Positions 33,645-42,407 of a stretch of 48,747 bases of DNA are shown here, in pieces. Source of the stretch: Dehalococcoidia bacterium UBA2160 (lineage in GTDB: Bacteria; Chloroflexota; Dehalococcoidia; Lucifugimonadales; UBA1123); assembly GCA_002328865.1 (NCBI GenBank), contig DCWO01000060.1, forward strand, positions 1-48,747. The letters are read 5' to 3'. The translations under genes and the position numbers were made by a program. The first letter of the stretch is position 1, and each line of letters opens with the position of its first letter. Below the pieces are notes generated by a model. The model did no database searches. It was not told the DNA's origin and worked only from the letters and a program-made list of their open reading frames with translations.

Positions 33645-34571
33645 TGCCCAATTCGACGGATTACTCGGCACATTGGGTAGGGACTCGCTGAACGCCGCAA
33701 TCGATCCAGTGCATGACCTCTGATGATGGTTGCAACCGCCTGGCGGAAACCTTCCTGGCGACTTCTTCCTGAGTCTCGTCGGCCAGGCACGGCTCTCGCC
33801 CATTGCCACCCATCTTCTGGCTTCCTGTAGGTTCGATACAGGATCGCCGAAACCTCGATAATGTTCCGTATTCTTGACATTTCCGGAGGAAATTGGCACT
33901 CGGCAGGTTGACGTGCAGATTTCCGCGGCCCGGTGCAAGCAGACCAGGCGAGGCGTAGTTGAAAGCGGACTGTATTTGTATGGCGCCTAAAGAGACTCGA
34001 GGTTGACGTCGCATCGGTGCATGCTCTGGTGATAACCATTGTTTCCTTTGCAAAGACAGGACCGAACAACGCATGAACGCGCCGTTAAATCAAAACTTGT
34101 GCGCAAAGCATTGTTCGATGCATCTCCTCCGGAAACCGAATGCGGTTAGTTCGACAATCACGTAAGCAAGATAGAAGGATGATCGCACGGTCCCTTTCTC
34201 GCGAGGTTACCTCAAATGCTTTATCTGCGTTCTCAGTCGGATCAGAACGCTATCTCGACGTGGAACATTTCGATACCGCAGTTCTCTGATCAAATGGTTT
34301 ACCGGCGTCGAGTAACTTTCCGTTGCGGTGAAGAAACACCCGAATCAGCAGATTCACGCAACAACGAAGGTAAACAATCCGATGCTTCGCATCGTGCGTC
34401 AGAACAAGATGGCCCACTAAATAACTTCGCACATGACGTTGTCTTGCAACGAAAAACGCAACGTTTGTTCGGCTTCAACCTCGCGTATTCATGCCATTTC
34501 CTGTTATCATGATTCTAGCTAATGATGAAATGCCGTTGGTGTTGACGGCGAATGAGTCACAGGAGGCAAGA
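33645..34571. other. Long stretch without a convincing gene
   Basis: More than 900 bp of lower-GC sequence. Frames on both strands exist but lack SD sites, recognisable protein patterns and biased codon use. An ATG at 34216 has GAGG at 34203-34206 and opens 98 codons, but its protein looks random. CGAACAACGC near 34061 and GCATTGTTCG near 34108 form an imperfect inverted repeat. The extended -10 of the AT-hook gene lies at its right end. Confidence 0.5.
34502..34510 (+). promoter_or_regulatory. Extended -10 promoter for the AT-hook gene
   Basis: TGTTATCAT, identical to the box in front of fic (12761-12769). The start point would be near 34517, 55 bases before the ATG at 34572. Confidence 0.45.
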
Positions 34572-34868
34572 ATGCCGTCGTTCGAACTGATTCCATTGCA
34601 AGAGGCACAACGCCAATCTTCTCTGACCGGTAAACGGGGCGCGATCATGCAAGAGTATCTCGGGTATGTGGATCGTCTCGAGTCTGGCTCGGCAGGCAAA
34701 CTGACGATCGGAGACGGAGAGACCTCCGCGGCGATCAAGCGACGTCTCGGCGCAGCTTCGAAATTGAGCGGGAAAGAATTGGTCGTCAAACGAGTCAAAG
34801 ACGACATCTATTTCTGGGAAGCCGAACCCAAGAGGCGGCGTGGAAGGCCCAGGAAAAACCCAGCCTAA
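34572..34868 (+). CDS. Small AT-hook protein
   Basis: A 98-aa protein. The first 75 residues look helical (LIPLQEAQRQSSL, EYLGYVDRLESGSAGKL, AAIKRRLGAASKL). The strand-like ELVVKRVKDDIYFWEAEP follows, and it ends in KRRRGRPRKNPA, a classical AT-hook (RGRP core) that binds the minor groove of AT-rich DNA. ATG at 34572 has AGGAGG at 34561-34566. Its own promoter and a hairpin terminator make it a single-gene unit. It may be a nucleoid-associated or regulatory protein; I know no named family for it. Confidence 0.75.
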   Translation: MPSFELIPLQEAQRQSSLTGKRGAIMQEYLGYVDRLESGSAGKLTIGDGETSAAIKRRLGAASKLSGKELVVKRVKDDIYFWEAEPKRRRGRPRKNPA

Positions 34869-34938
34869 CCCAATCCAAAATCTGCAAACCTGTCCATCAG
34901 ATACAATGCTCATCGACCAATCGATCGAGACAGAGAAT

Positions 34939-34968
34939 GTGTTTGTCGCGGCCTGGGTCGACAAACAC
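34939..34968. repeat. Inverted repeat, 10-bp stem
   Basis: GTGTTTGTCG and CGACAAACAC form a perfect 10-bp stem with a 10-base loop, 70 bp downstream of the AT-hook gene. No U-run follows directly. It could be an extra hairpin in the 3' end or an operator. Confidence 0.45.
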
Positions 34969-34998
34969 TGCACGTCATCTTTCGCTAGTTGAAACAGA

Positions 34999-35027
34999 AC
35001 GCGGGACCCATTATCTGGGTCCCGCGT
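34999..35027. terminator. Bidirectional intrinsic terminator
   Basis: ACGCGGGACCC and GGGTCCCGCGT form a perfect 11-bp stem with a 7-base loop. On the plus strand CTTACTGTC follows; on the minus strand TCTGTTTC follows. It lies between the convergent AT-hook gene (+) and small membrane protein gene (-) and can serve both. Confidence 0.7.
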
Positions 35028-35229
35028 CTTACTGTCATGGTCAATGGATTTTCAATGGCGTCGAAGCCGAAACAGGTCTTGCGTTCGTTAGTTGTTTCAT
35101 GGACTTACGGCAATGGTGCGCTGAGCATACGCCAACGCTGTCGTGACACGCGACTGAAAGGCCAACCGCGCCGAGTTCGACAACTCAACTGCTGCCGTCA
35201 ACTTGCATACAGCGGCGCAAAGGGCTGTT

Positions 35230-35430
35230 CTAAGATCGCAAGAAGATCCAACCCAGGGCCGCAGGCGCAGCCACGGACGCCAACAAGCAGATCCCCGCGC
35301 CAACGTATTCGCCGCTTCCTGCAGCCGTGATGGCCAAGATTATGCTGCCAAATGCGACGATCGTGAGATTCCATATCACGATTCGTCTGATCATCGACAT
35401 TGTCGACTGGCTGAATTTCTGTTCTTCCAT
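35230..35430 (-). CDS. Small membrane protein, two helices
   Basis: A 66-aa protein. A short polar start (MEEQKFSQSTMSMIRR) is followed by two hydrophobic helices (WNLTIVAFGSIILAITAAG and the segment from YVGAGICLLASVAA to LGWIFL), ending in RS. AAGGAG lies six bases before the ATG at 35430 on the minus strand, which makes it a credible small gene rather than a chance ORF. The longer frame upstream has no comparable SD. Function unknown. Confidence 0.6.
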   Translation of the reverse strand: MEEQKFSQSTMSMIRRIVIWNLTIVAFGSIILAITAAGSGEYVGAGICLLASVAAPAALGWIFLRS

Positions 35431-35909
35431 CCGTCTCTCCTTGGCACGACTTCGAGTAATGACAGCCGATTCGCCCGACAAAGGCACGACAGATGGCGTC
35501 GTTCCCGGGGCGCCGGCTTCAGTGCAACGGCTGATCTCACCTGGCGCCTGATGTCCCGTCGAATCGGGCATCTTCCGATAGGCCGCAGATGTTGCGCCTC
35601 TCTAGATAGTAAGACGACAACGCTGGCCGAAAAGTTCCACGGACAAGTTGCTGTGCAGAAATTCAGAATGTCAATGCTTCCACCTGCGGGCAGAGGTGAC
35701 GGAGAAGCGTGTATGCAAGTTGGATGCTAATCGCATCGACGAACGACGTGTCGTGGTCTGTGAAAGAAGTCAAAGCGGAACCTGGGACGTTCGGTTAAAC
35801 GAAACTCGATCCCGCTTTGATCGGGTCGGCGGTGGGTCCGACCGAACGTTGTCACCTGTCGGCGCCGCCGGAGAACCAGACGATCGGGCGTGAAAACCGA
35901 CTGATTGTG
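35431..35909. other. Stretch without a supported gene
   Basis: About 480 bp between the small membrane protein gene and the cNMP-domain gene. Only short frames without SD are present. The DNA is mixed in composition; I see no RNA gene or strong hairpin. Confidence 0.4.
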
Positions 35910-36404
35910 TCAGTGGCTTTCCAGATGCCGGGCGGTACGGCGCTCGGATTGTTGCATGACGAGCTTGGCCACGTTCTTGACGACTCGGTAGCCGGTCTCG
36001 GGCTCCGACGCGAACAGCGTGTTGAGAAGCTGGGTGTCGATGGCGATGATCTCGACTGCGCCGAGGGCCCTGGCGCCGGTGCAGCAGTCCACGTGTTCGA
36101 CGAGGCCGCCGGCGTTGAACACGTCTCCACCGGAGCTGAGCTCGATGACGTGCTCAACCGCTCCGGAGCGGAACGTCGTGGCCACGCGTCCGCTGAGCAG
36201 CACGAACGCTTCGTGGGAGGTGTCCGGGCACTCGCAACGGATCTCCTCGTCGATGAATTTCTTTACACGCCATGCCGGGAACAGGTTCGCGATCTGTTGT
36301 AACGTCAATCCGTTCATGAGGCCGCTTTCCAGTCCTGCCGCGGCCAATAGATAGCGTTTGAAATCGGATTTGGGGGTATTGGCTTCCGCCGTTTGTGCGC
36401 CCAT
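35910..36404 (-). CDS. Stand-alone cyclic-nucleotide-binding-domain protein
   Basis: A 164-aa protein. Residues about 45-150 follow the Crp-type cNMP fold: EAFVLLSGRVATTFRSGAVEHVIELSSGGDVFNAG, read in parts, then GAVEIIAIDTQLLNTLF. The usual phosphate-binding cassette (GE-x-ALL-x-RAAT) is poorly kept: HVDCCTGARA stands in its place, so cAMP binding is doubtful. There is no C-terminal helix-turn-helix, so it is not a normal Crp regulator. GGAGAC precedes the ATG. It may be a sensor subunit or a remnant of a larger regulator. Confidence 0.7.
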   Translation of the reverse strand: MGAQTAEANTPKSDFKRYLLAAAGLESGLMNGLTLQQIANLFPAWRVKKFIDEEIRCECPDTSHEAFVLLSGRVATTFRSGAVEHVIELSSGGDVFNAGGLVEHVDCCTGARALGAVEIIAIDTQLLNTLFASEPETGYRVVKNVAKLVMQQSERRTARHLESH

Positions 36405-36711
36405 ATTGCGTCTCCGTTGAATTGACCGGGCGATGCGCGGATTTTGCGGCGAGTTCTTGCTCGGCTTCGTACACGATTAGATGCGGTTGCGCCAGGTCCG
36501 ATGCAGTATGTCTCGCACCCTGAGGTTTGATCGGAAATCATGAGGCGTCGATCCGCTCTGTCATCGGACCCGTCCGCTTGGCGAGCGACATCGTCTGGTC
36601 CCTTCAAGTGCGCGCCGAATCAGCGATCGCTCTCACTCTGGACGGTCGCGCCCGGACCCTGGTACATTTGCGAACGTCTACGATGCCAATCGGCCCGGAA
36701 GGAGACTCATC
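36405..36711. other. Intergenic region before the crotonase/CoA-transferase unit
   Basis: About 300 bp separating divergent genes. It carries the extended -10 at 36660-36668 for the plus-strand unit. Otherwise no gene or clear repeat is seen. Confidence 0.4.
36660..36668 (+). promoter_or_regulatory. Extended -10 promoter of the crotonase/CoA-transferase unit
   Basis: TGGTACATT has TG one base before TACATT (36663-36668). The start point would be near 36675, about 37 bases before the ATG at 36712. Confidence 0.4.
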
Positions 36712-37551
36712 ATGACCTACGGAGAATATACAGCACTGTTGATCGATCAGCAGGGCGCCGTGCTCAAAGTAACGGTTGACCGTCCCCATGTGCTCAACGC
36801 CCAGAGCCGCGTCATGCGCGAGGAGTTCGACGAGGTGCTGGACATCGCGGCGGAAGACGACGAGGTGAGAGTCGTGATAGTTGCGGCGTCGGGAGACCAT
36901 TTCTCGGCCGGGCACGACCTGGGCAGCGCCGAGGAGATGGCGGACCGGGAGCAGAGACCGCTGACCCCCGGTTACGCGGGCGCCTACACGCGGGCTTGGG
37001 ACCTCAACGTGGCCAACACCCTGCGCTGGCGCAACTTTCCAAAGCCCACGATCGCTCAAGTTCAGGGCTACTGCATCATGGGCGGGATCATACTCGCGAC
37101 CGCGTGCGACCTGATCATCGCCGCTGACGACGCCCGTTTCGCGGATCGGACAGTGCGATGGGGAGGTCCCCATGTGCAGTACGCCAGCCTTCCTTGGGAG
37201 ATCGGGTTCCGGAAAGCGAAGGAGTACCTGTTCACCGGCGACTGGATCACCGCGGTCGAGGCCGAGCGGATTGGCCTGGCCAACAAGGTCGTGCCACGAG
37301 AGAAGCTGGACGAAGAAACCATGGACTTGGCCCAACGAATCGCTCTTCAGGACCCGTTTGCGGTCCGGCTCGCCAAGACGTCGATCAACATGGCGCAAGA
37401 CGAGGCGGGCTTCCACAACGGAATCATGAACTCATTCCACGTCTACAGCTCGGCCACAGGGGCCCGGCGGGAGCAGCAGAAGGATGAGGACGGTCCGGCC
37501 GGCATCGAGCGGGCGCGCAACCGCGACGCCCAATTCGGCGACCACCACTGA
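36712..37551 (+). CDS. Enoyl-CoA hydratase/isomerase family protein (crotonase fold)
   Basis: A 279-aa crotonase-fold protein: VDRPHVLNAQSR, the oxyanion-hole pieces SGDHFSAGHDL and YCIMGGIILATACDL. Both positions of the classical catalytic Glu pair are changed: I127 and T147 (FADRTVRWG). It is therefore not an ordinary enoyl-CoA hydratase. AAGGAGACTCATC precedes the ATG. The stop TGA shares its last base with the ATG of the CoA-transferase gene, so the two are translated together and probably act on the same CoA ester. Confidence 0.85.
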   Translation: MTYGEYTALLIDQQGAVLKVTVDRPHVLNAQSRVMREEFDEVLDIAAEDDEVRVVIVAASGDHFSAGHDLGSAEEMADREQRPLTPGYAGAYTRAWDLNVANTLRWRNFPKPTIAQVQGYCIMGGIILATACDLIIAADDARFADRTVRWGGPHVQYASLPWEIGFRKAKEYLFTGDWITAVEAERIGLANKVVPREKLDEETMDLAQRIALQDPFAVRLAKTSINMAQDEAGFHNGIMNSFHVYSSATGARREQQKDEDGPAGIERARNRDAQFGDHH

Positions 37552-39998
37552 TGCCTCCTCTGGCGCTGTCCGACATCCGGGTCGTCGATCTGTCCACCGG
37601 AGTAGCCGGTCCGTTCTGCACGAAGTTGTTCGCCGACTTCGGCGCGGATGTGATCAAGGTCGAGTCGCCAGTGGTAGGCGACGAATCCAGGTCTCTTGGA
37701 CCGTTCAGAGTGGGCAGTTCGAACACCGAGGCCGGCGGCGCATTCCAGTATCTCAACACGAACAAGCGCGGGGTGACTCTGGATCTCGAATCGGAGGCGG
37801 ATCGCGAACAGGTTCGACGTCTCGTCTCTGGCGCCGACGTGGTGGTGGAGAGCCACGCCGTGGGCGCCTTGGCGCGATTCGGCCTGGCTTTCGAAGACCT
37901 GCGATCCGTTCGGCCCGATCTGATCATGGCATCGATCACGCCTTTCGGACAGACCGGGCCGTGGCGCGACTATCAGGCTACGGACATCGTGCAGTACGCT
38001 GCCTCTGGTCTCGGCTACATCAACGGCACGCCCGATCGAGAGCCGCTGAAAGAACCTGGCGTCCAGAGTCAGTTCCACGGCGGCACGTCGGCGTTTCTCG
38101 GCGCGATGGCCGCGCTGTCGTATCGAGACTTCCACGGAGTCGGTCAGCACGTCGACGTATCGACTCTCGAGGCGCTGACGACCGTGTTCGCACCGCAGCT
38201 CCTGGGAGCGATGTACACGGGGCGTTCACCAGGACGGAGGACGCCCGGTCTCCCCGCTGGGTTGCTGGCCTGCAAGGACGGTTACGTGGCGCTGAACGTG
38301 CGGCACCAAGTCACGTGGCAGCACCTGTGGATCTTCTTCGGCGAACCGGAAGTGGCAGACGACCCCAGGTTCGCCACAGCCCGCGATCGCCGCGATCGCA
38401 ATATCGAGGTCGATCAGCTCATCGGGCCGCGCCTGGAGCGCTACACGATGAATGAGCTACTCCACGGGCTCAGTCCGCTCCGAATCAACGTGGGTATGAC
38501 TCTCGACATGGCACGGTTGGTCGATGACGAGCACATTCGCGCTCGTGGGTCGTTCGTCGATGTTGGACGCGATGGCGAGCAGGCAGTGACTATGCCGGGA
38601 GCGCCGTTCAGGATGTCCGCGACGCCGTGGGCGATTAGGCGGCCGGCGCCGTTCTTGGGCGAGCACAACAGCGAAGTGTTCGCGGAGGAACGACGACCCG
38701 GAACCGATTCGTCCGCGGCCGCCCCAGACGGCGTCGACGTCGGCGCTCTGCCTCTGGAGCACGTCCGTGCGGTAGTCCTGACGCAGGCGTGGGCCGGAGC
38801 ACTGACGACCCAGCTTCTCGCTGATCTCGGCGCCGAGGTCATCCAGGTTGAGGCGCTGACCAGGGCCGACGTGTGGCGTGGCGGGTTCCCGCCTCATCAC
38901 CGAGGCACTTACCCGAACGACGAACCCGGCGAACGTCCATACGACCGCAACGCTTTGTTCAACGCCGTTAACCACAGCAAGCTTGGAATCACGCTTGACC
39001 TCAACACCGAAGCGGGCAAATCTCGGTTCCTCGAGCTTGTGGCGATCTCCGACATCATGGTCGAGAACTACGCGGCCCGCGTCATCCCGAACTTCGGGCT
39101 GGAGTATCCGGCGCTGAGGCAGGTCAATCCTAGCATCGTGATGATGCGAATGCCGTCGTTTGGAGCATCCGGGCCGTACTCGATGTATCCGGGCAACGGC
39201 GGCACCACGGAGCCGATGAGCGGCATCGCTTCGCTTATGGGCTACCCGGACGGGCCGCCAATCAACTCGGGTTGCATGCACACCGACGCCATCGCCGGAG
39301 TGATGGGGCTCGGCGCGCTGCTCATAGCCATGCGCCACCGCCATCGCACCGGAGAAGGTCAGGAGATCGACTTCTCTCAACAGGACGCCGCGATCTCGTT
39401 CATCGCGGACCAGGTCGTCGAGTACACGATGACAGGGACTTCGCCGCCTCGCCTCGGGAACGGCAACCGCCTAATGGCGCCGCACAGCTTCTATCGATGC
39501 AGAGGCAGCGACGCATGGGTGGCCATCGCCGTCCGCGCCGACGCCGAGTGGTTGGCGCTGTGTGCGCTCATGGACAGAGACGACCTGGCTTCGGAAGCAC
39601 GGTTCGCAACGGCCAGGGATCGTGTTCGTCGCGCCGACGAGCTCGACGCCTTCGTCACGGCGTGGACGTGTGAACGCGATGCCGAAGAGATCGAAGAGTT
39701 GCTGCAACGCCACGGCATCCCCGCGGCAGCGGCCGTTAAAGGAATCGATGTGCCGGACCATCCGCAGCACACGGCTCGCGGCTATTTCGAGACCGTCGAT
39801 CATCCGGCGACGGGTCCGTACCCGATCGCCGGCGTCCCGTTCAGGCTGTCACGCACCCCAGGACGCATCCGCTGGCCGGCGCCCACGCTGGGTCAGCACA
39901 GCGAGCAAGTGCTCAAGCAGCACCTGGCCGTGCACGAGGCCGACTACGACGACATGGTGCGCGAGGGCATTACCGGCACGGACCCGCCGCTGGACTGA
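37551..39998 (+). CDS. Fused double family III CoA-transferase (CaiB/BaiF)
   Basis: An 815-aa protein containing two CaiB/BaiF units in tandem. Unit 1 (about 1-385) starts LSDIRVVDLSTGVAGPF and has FADFGADVIKVESP. Unit 2 (about 400-815) starts LEHVRAVVLTQAWAGAL and has LADLGAEVIQVEAL. In this family a conserved Asp forms the acyl anhydride and CoA thioester. Unit 2 keeps it as D579 (HTDAIAG). At the aligned place unit 1 has Q174 (SQFHGG). Family members are usually about 400 aa and dimeric, so the fusion may form an intramolecular dimer with one active half. Overlaps the crotonase gene by one base. Confidence 0.88.
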   Translation: MPPLALSDIRVVDLSTGVAGPFCTKLFADFGADVIKVESPVVGDESRSLGPFRVGSSNTEAGGAFQYLNTNKRGVTLDLESEADREQVRRLVSGADVVVESHAVGALARFGLAFEDLRSVRPDLIMASITPFGQTGPWRDYQATDIVQYAASGLGYINGTPDREPLKEPGVQSQFHGGTSAFLGAMAALSYRDFHGVGQHVDVSTLEALTTVFAPQLLGAMYTGRSPGRRTPGLPAGLLACKDGYVALNVRHQVTWQHLWIFFGEPEVADDPRFATARDRRDRNIEVDQLIGPRLERYTMNELLHGLSPLRINVGMTLDMARLVDDEHIRARGSFVDVGRDGEQAVTMPGAPFRMSATPWAIRRPAPFLGEHNSEVFAEERRPGTDSSAAAPDGVDVGALPLEHVRAVVLTQAWAGALTTQLLADLGAEVIQVEALTRADVWRGGFPPHHRGTYPNDEPGERPYDRNALFNAVNHSKLGITLDLNTEAGKSRFLELVAISDIMVENYAARVIPNFGLEYPALRQVNPSIVMMRMPSFGASGPYSMYPGNGGTTEPMSGIASLMGYPDGPPINSGCMHTDAIAGVMGLGALLIAMRHRHRTGEGQEIDFSQQDAAISFIADQVVEYTMTGTSPPRLGNGNRLMAPHSFYRCRGSDAWVAIAVRADAEWLALCALMDRDDLASEARFATARDRVRRADELDAFVTAWTCERDAEEIEELLQRHGIPAAAAVKGIDVPDHPQHTARGYFETVDHPATGPYPIAGVPFRLSRTPGRIRWPAPTLGQHSEQVLKQHLAVHEADYDDMVREGITGTDPPLD

Positions 39999-40012
39999 AG
40001 AAGGTTGCTCTG

Positions 40013-41200
40013 TCACGTAGGCGTGGTGTCGAGGGCGTCAGCCGTCGCTGCGTCGGTGACCAGGCAGGTTGGCACAACTCCGTCGTAGTCTGCCGGACTT
40101 TGCCCAGATGCTGCTTCGGCCGAGGCCCGAGCAACCGCTCGGATTGCGTTGACCATTTCGGAACCGCCGGCAACAAGCACTTTTTCCCTTGCCTGGTTCA
40201 ACAGGTTCAGCGGCGCCGATACGGTTTTTTGATTGAACGCGTCCATCAGGGCGTCCGCCCGCTTGCGTAGCTTGCTTGGCGATGAACGATCGCCGACCCA
40301 GAAAAGCTTGTAACAGATCTTGGCTATTGAGTCTGGCGCCTGCGGCAAGATCTCCCGCATGAGCGTGTCGAGTTCCCCCCTGACGGGCTCGGTTTCAGGA
40401 CCTCGCTGGTTAACCATGTAGTGGTGCGCGTTGACGGTTCCCATGCTGAAAACGGCTATGTCGGGGGGCGACTGCCAATTCAACAGATGACCTCCAAGCA
40501 CCTTCAATACCTCACCGGCCACGTCCTTTTTCAAGGAATCGGGCAGGGTCAAGGGCAGGTGAACGAACCGGACTTGTCCGAAGTCCACTCCAAGAACCGC
40601 CGCCAGATCGAAAGCCACCGTGTCGGCGGTCAAGTTGCCGTCACCCAGCTTGCGCAAGTCCTGCTTTCTGATGATGTTGTTGCCCACCAGTGACAGGATG
40701 CTGAGATCTGCGAAGGACTGCCTTGATTCCGTCTGGAGCCCCTTAATAGCGTCAACTGTAAAACCCAGGGCCCGTCCGCCGCCCACCGCAATGGTGTCAC
40801 TGTCACGAATTCGACTCATCAGGAATCCCGCCGCTGCCCATCCAAGGCCAAGGTGGATCTGGTCCCCATATGCCAGTGGATCTTGATCCTTGAGTCCTGC
40901 CAGCGCCCGGTCTGTTACAACGTAAACGTTTCGCATACCGAACCTCTCGGCCAGCCGCCGTCCCAACCGCACATCCAGGTCAAGCGTGCCAGTGGAGAGC
41001 GTTCTCGTGACCTCGATTTTGACCAGGCCCGAAGCGAGCGCGCGACGTATCAGCATGCGGATATCGTCATCTTTGCGTACAGGCTCTCCAGCAGCCTGCA
41101 GCTCAGCCGTAACCTCCCTGACAGATTTTCGATCTGAATGGTGCAGATAGGCCGCTCGAATCGCAAGCCGGTCAAGAAGTTCGGGTGGTCTCCGTTCCAT
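40013..41200 (-). CDS. SorC/DeoR-type transcriptional regulator
   Basis: A 395-aa protein. The N-terminal part (about 5-60) is a winged-helix type (DRLAIRAAYLHHSDRKSVRE). The C-terminal sugar-binding domain (about 70-330) has DSDTIAVGGGRALGFTVDAI, typical of SorC-family effector domains that bind phosphosugars. The last 60 residues extend past the usual family length of about 320. It converges on the CoA-transferase gene with a 14-bp gap. An AT-rich region with palindromes lies in front of it and is the likely operator. GGGGGG precedes the ATG closely. Confidence 0.8.
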   Translation of the reverse strand: MERRPPELLDRLAIRAAYLHHSDRKSVREVTAELQAAGEPVRKDDDIRMLIRRALASGLVKIEVTRTLSTGTLDLDVRLGRRLAERFGMRNVYVVTDRALAGLKDQDPLAYGDQIHLGLGWAAAGFLMSRIRDSDTIAVGGGRALGFTVDAIKGLQTESRQSFADLSILSLVGNNIIRKQDLRKLGDGNLTADTVAFDLAAVLGVDFGQVRFVHLPLTLPDSLKKDVAGEVLKVLGGHLLNWQSPPDIAVFSMGTVNAHHYMVNQRGPETEPVRGELDTLMREILPQAPDSIAKICYKLFWVGDRSSPSKLRKRADALMDAFNQKTVSAPLNLLNQAREKVLVAGGSEMVNAIRAVARASAEAASGQSPADYDGVVPTCLVTDAATADALDTTPT

Positions 41201-41563
41201 GATCCCCCCATTGTTAAGTTCAGGTCCGCCGCACTTCCAAATGTCACGTGCGTAAACATCTGAACTGATAATTATGAGATTACTACATTATGTTCATTAG
41301 ATAAATGATGATACTTGACGGTTATAAAAAGCGTTATTAACGTCTAGGTAATTCATAACACGAAGTTACTTCAAGCCTATATCACGTTATGAGGCGCCGT
41401 CAATATGGAGTTACGACTCATCTGTTTGAGCTCGAGGCGCTGATTCATCGGAGCTAGGGAACGCAACAACGACGAGAGGAGAAGCGACACGATGGAGGTC
41501 ACATACGAAACAACACCGGGAGCGGACTTGAATATCGCGGCCATTGCGACTGAGAGGAGAGAC
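41201..41563. promoter_or_regulatory. AT-rich divergent control region with inverted repeats
   Basis: The section 41255-41370 is much more AT-rich than the rest of the window. It contains the near-palindrome TGATAATTATGA (41266-41277) and the inverted pair TCATAAC (41353-41359) / GTTATGA (41386-41392). TTGACG at 41315-41320 with TAACGT 17 bp later could be a plus-strand promoter. Likely operators for the SorC-type regulator and a promoter for the genes to the right. Confidence 0.4.
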
Positions 41564-41697
41564 ATGAACCCTAACCAAAGCACACTACATGTCCTGGCCC
41601 GAGAGGGGATTTCAGTAACTGAAGGAGAGTTAATTCGTGCGGCGGGCGAAACGCACCCGAACAGCAACGGGTCAGCGATAGCGCCGGTGGCGGTCCC
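41518..41697 (+). repeat. Duplicated 5' module, copy 1
   Basis: The bases around and after the ATG at 41564 are repeated at 42235-42407. Matching pieces include GGGAG-GGACT, CCATTGCGACTGAG and GACATGAAC, and the encoded starts MNPNQSTLHVLAREG and MNFNQSALDDLARKG are related. Confidence 0.7.
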
Positions 41698-42157
41698 CTT
41701 TCAATTCGCCACCCTTGAACGGGCGCCCCTGAGCGCCTCGGATCTGATCAGTGAACCAAACGCTGCCAGCGCATCGCCAGGGGCGACCAGTTTGGCTCAG
41801 CTCCCGGTTCGGAGGGATCGACAGCGAACGCCGGAGACCTGGGTGAAGGCTATCCTGTGCCGCCTGGGCATCCACAATGGACCGTGGATATACGCGGTTG
41901 AACACGTCTGCGTCCAGAGCCGTGAGTGCGGACGATGCGGATCTGTACATGTGCGTACCAAACACCAGCACGAGTGGCGCTACATCCGTGAGGGCGCCTG
42001 TAAGCAGGTCAAGAATTGTGGGCGGTGCGATGCGGCCAAAGGTGAAAGGACCCGCCACGAGTGGGGTGCAACTTACGATGTCGCCGGCGACAAAGAGGCG
42101 CACGACTGCCAACGATGCGGAAAGGTGGAGAAGTGGACGGTCAGCGACGGCGACTAG
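41564..42157 (+). CDS. Cys/His repeat (zinc-ribbon-like) protein
   Basis: A 197-aa protein. The first 90 residues look disordered. From about residue 105, CRLGIHNGPW opens a Cys/His repeat region: CVQSRECGRCG, then HQHEWRYI, CKQVKNCGRCD, HEWGATYD and HDCQRCG. The repeating unit is roughly C-x5-C-x2-C plus HEW, suggesting small zinc-binding knuckles. ATG at 41564 is chosen over 41492 because the duplicated start at 42280 has an in-frame TGA two codons before the equivalent ATG; GAGAGGAGAGAC precedes it. Function unknown. Its 3' end is repeated in broken form at 43705-43878. Confidence 0.6.
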   Translation: MNPNQSTLHVLAREGISVTEGELIRAAGETHPNSNGSAIAPVAVPFQFATLERAPLSASDLISEPNAASASPGATSLAQLPVRRDRQRTPETWVKAILCRLGIHNGPWIYAVEHVCVQSRECGRCGSVHVRTKHQHEWRYIREGACKQVKNCGRCDAAKGERTRHEWGATYDVAGDKEAHDCQRCGKVEKWTVSDGD

Positions 42158-42234
42158 CAGGGGAGGCCGATGCTGGTGTGGCGGCGATCCAGGGAAGAGC
42201 GAGGTGATGTCGATTTGAGGCGAATCTGCACTTG

Positions 42235-42407
42235 GGAGAGGACTGGAGTATCGCAGCCATTGCGACTGAGGGGTGAGACATGAACTTCAACCAAAGTGCA
42301 CTGGACGACCTGGCTCGTAAGGGGGACGCCACAACCGAAGGGGAGTTGCTCCCGGAGACCCGGAAGAAGCGACCCGACCGGAGCGGGGCAGCGACCGCGG
42401 TGGAGGT
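42235..42407 (+). repeat. Duplicated 5' module, copy 2
   Basis: Second copy of the module at 41518-41697. It includes an in-frame TGA at 42274-42276, which fixes the start of both proteins at the shared ATG. Confidence 0.7.

Noticed and set aside
33825..33845. tRNA T-arm-like GGTTCGATAC
   Set aside because: No acceptor, D-arm or anticodon stem can be formed around it.
33632..34074. Minus-strand frames of 137 and 145 codons in the sparse region
   Set aside because: No SD, no family pattern, and they overlap each other in different phases.
34216..34512. 98-codon plus-strand frame with GAGG upstream
   Set aside because: The SD is acceptable, but the protein has no coherent pattern and the frame runs through the promoter of the AT-hook gene.
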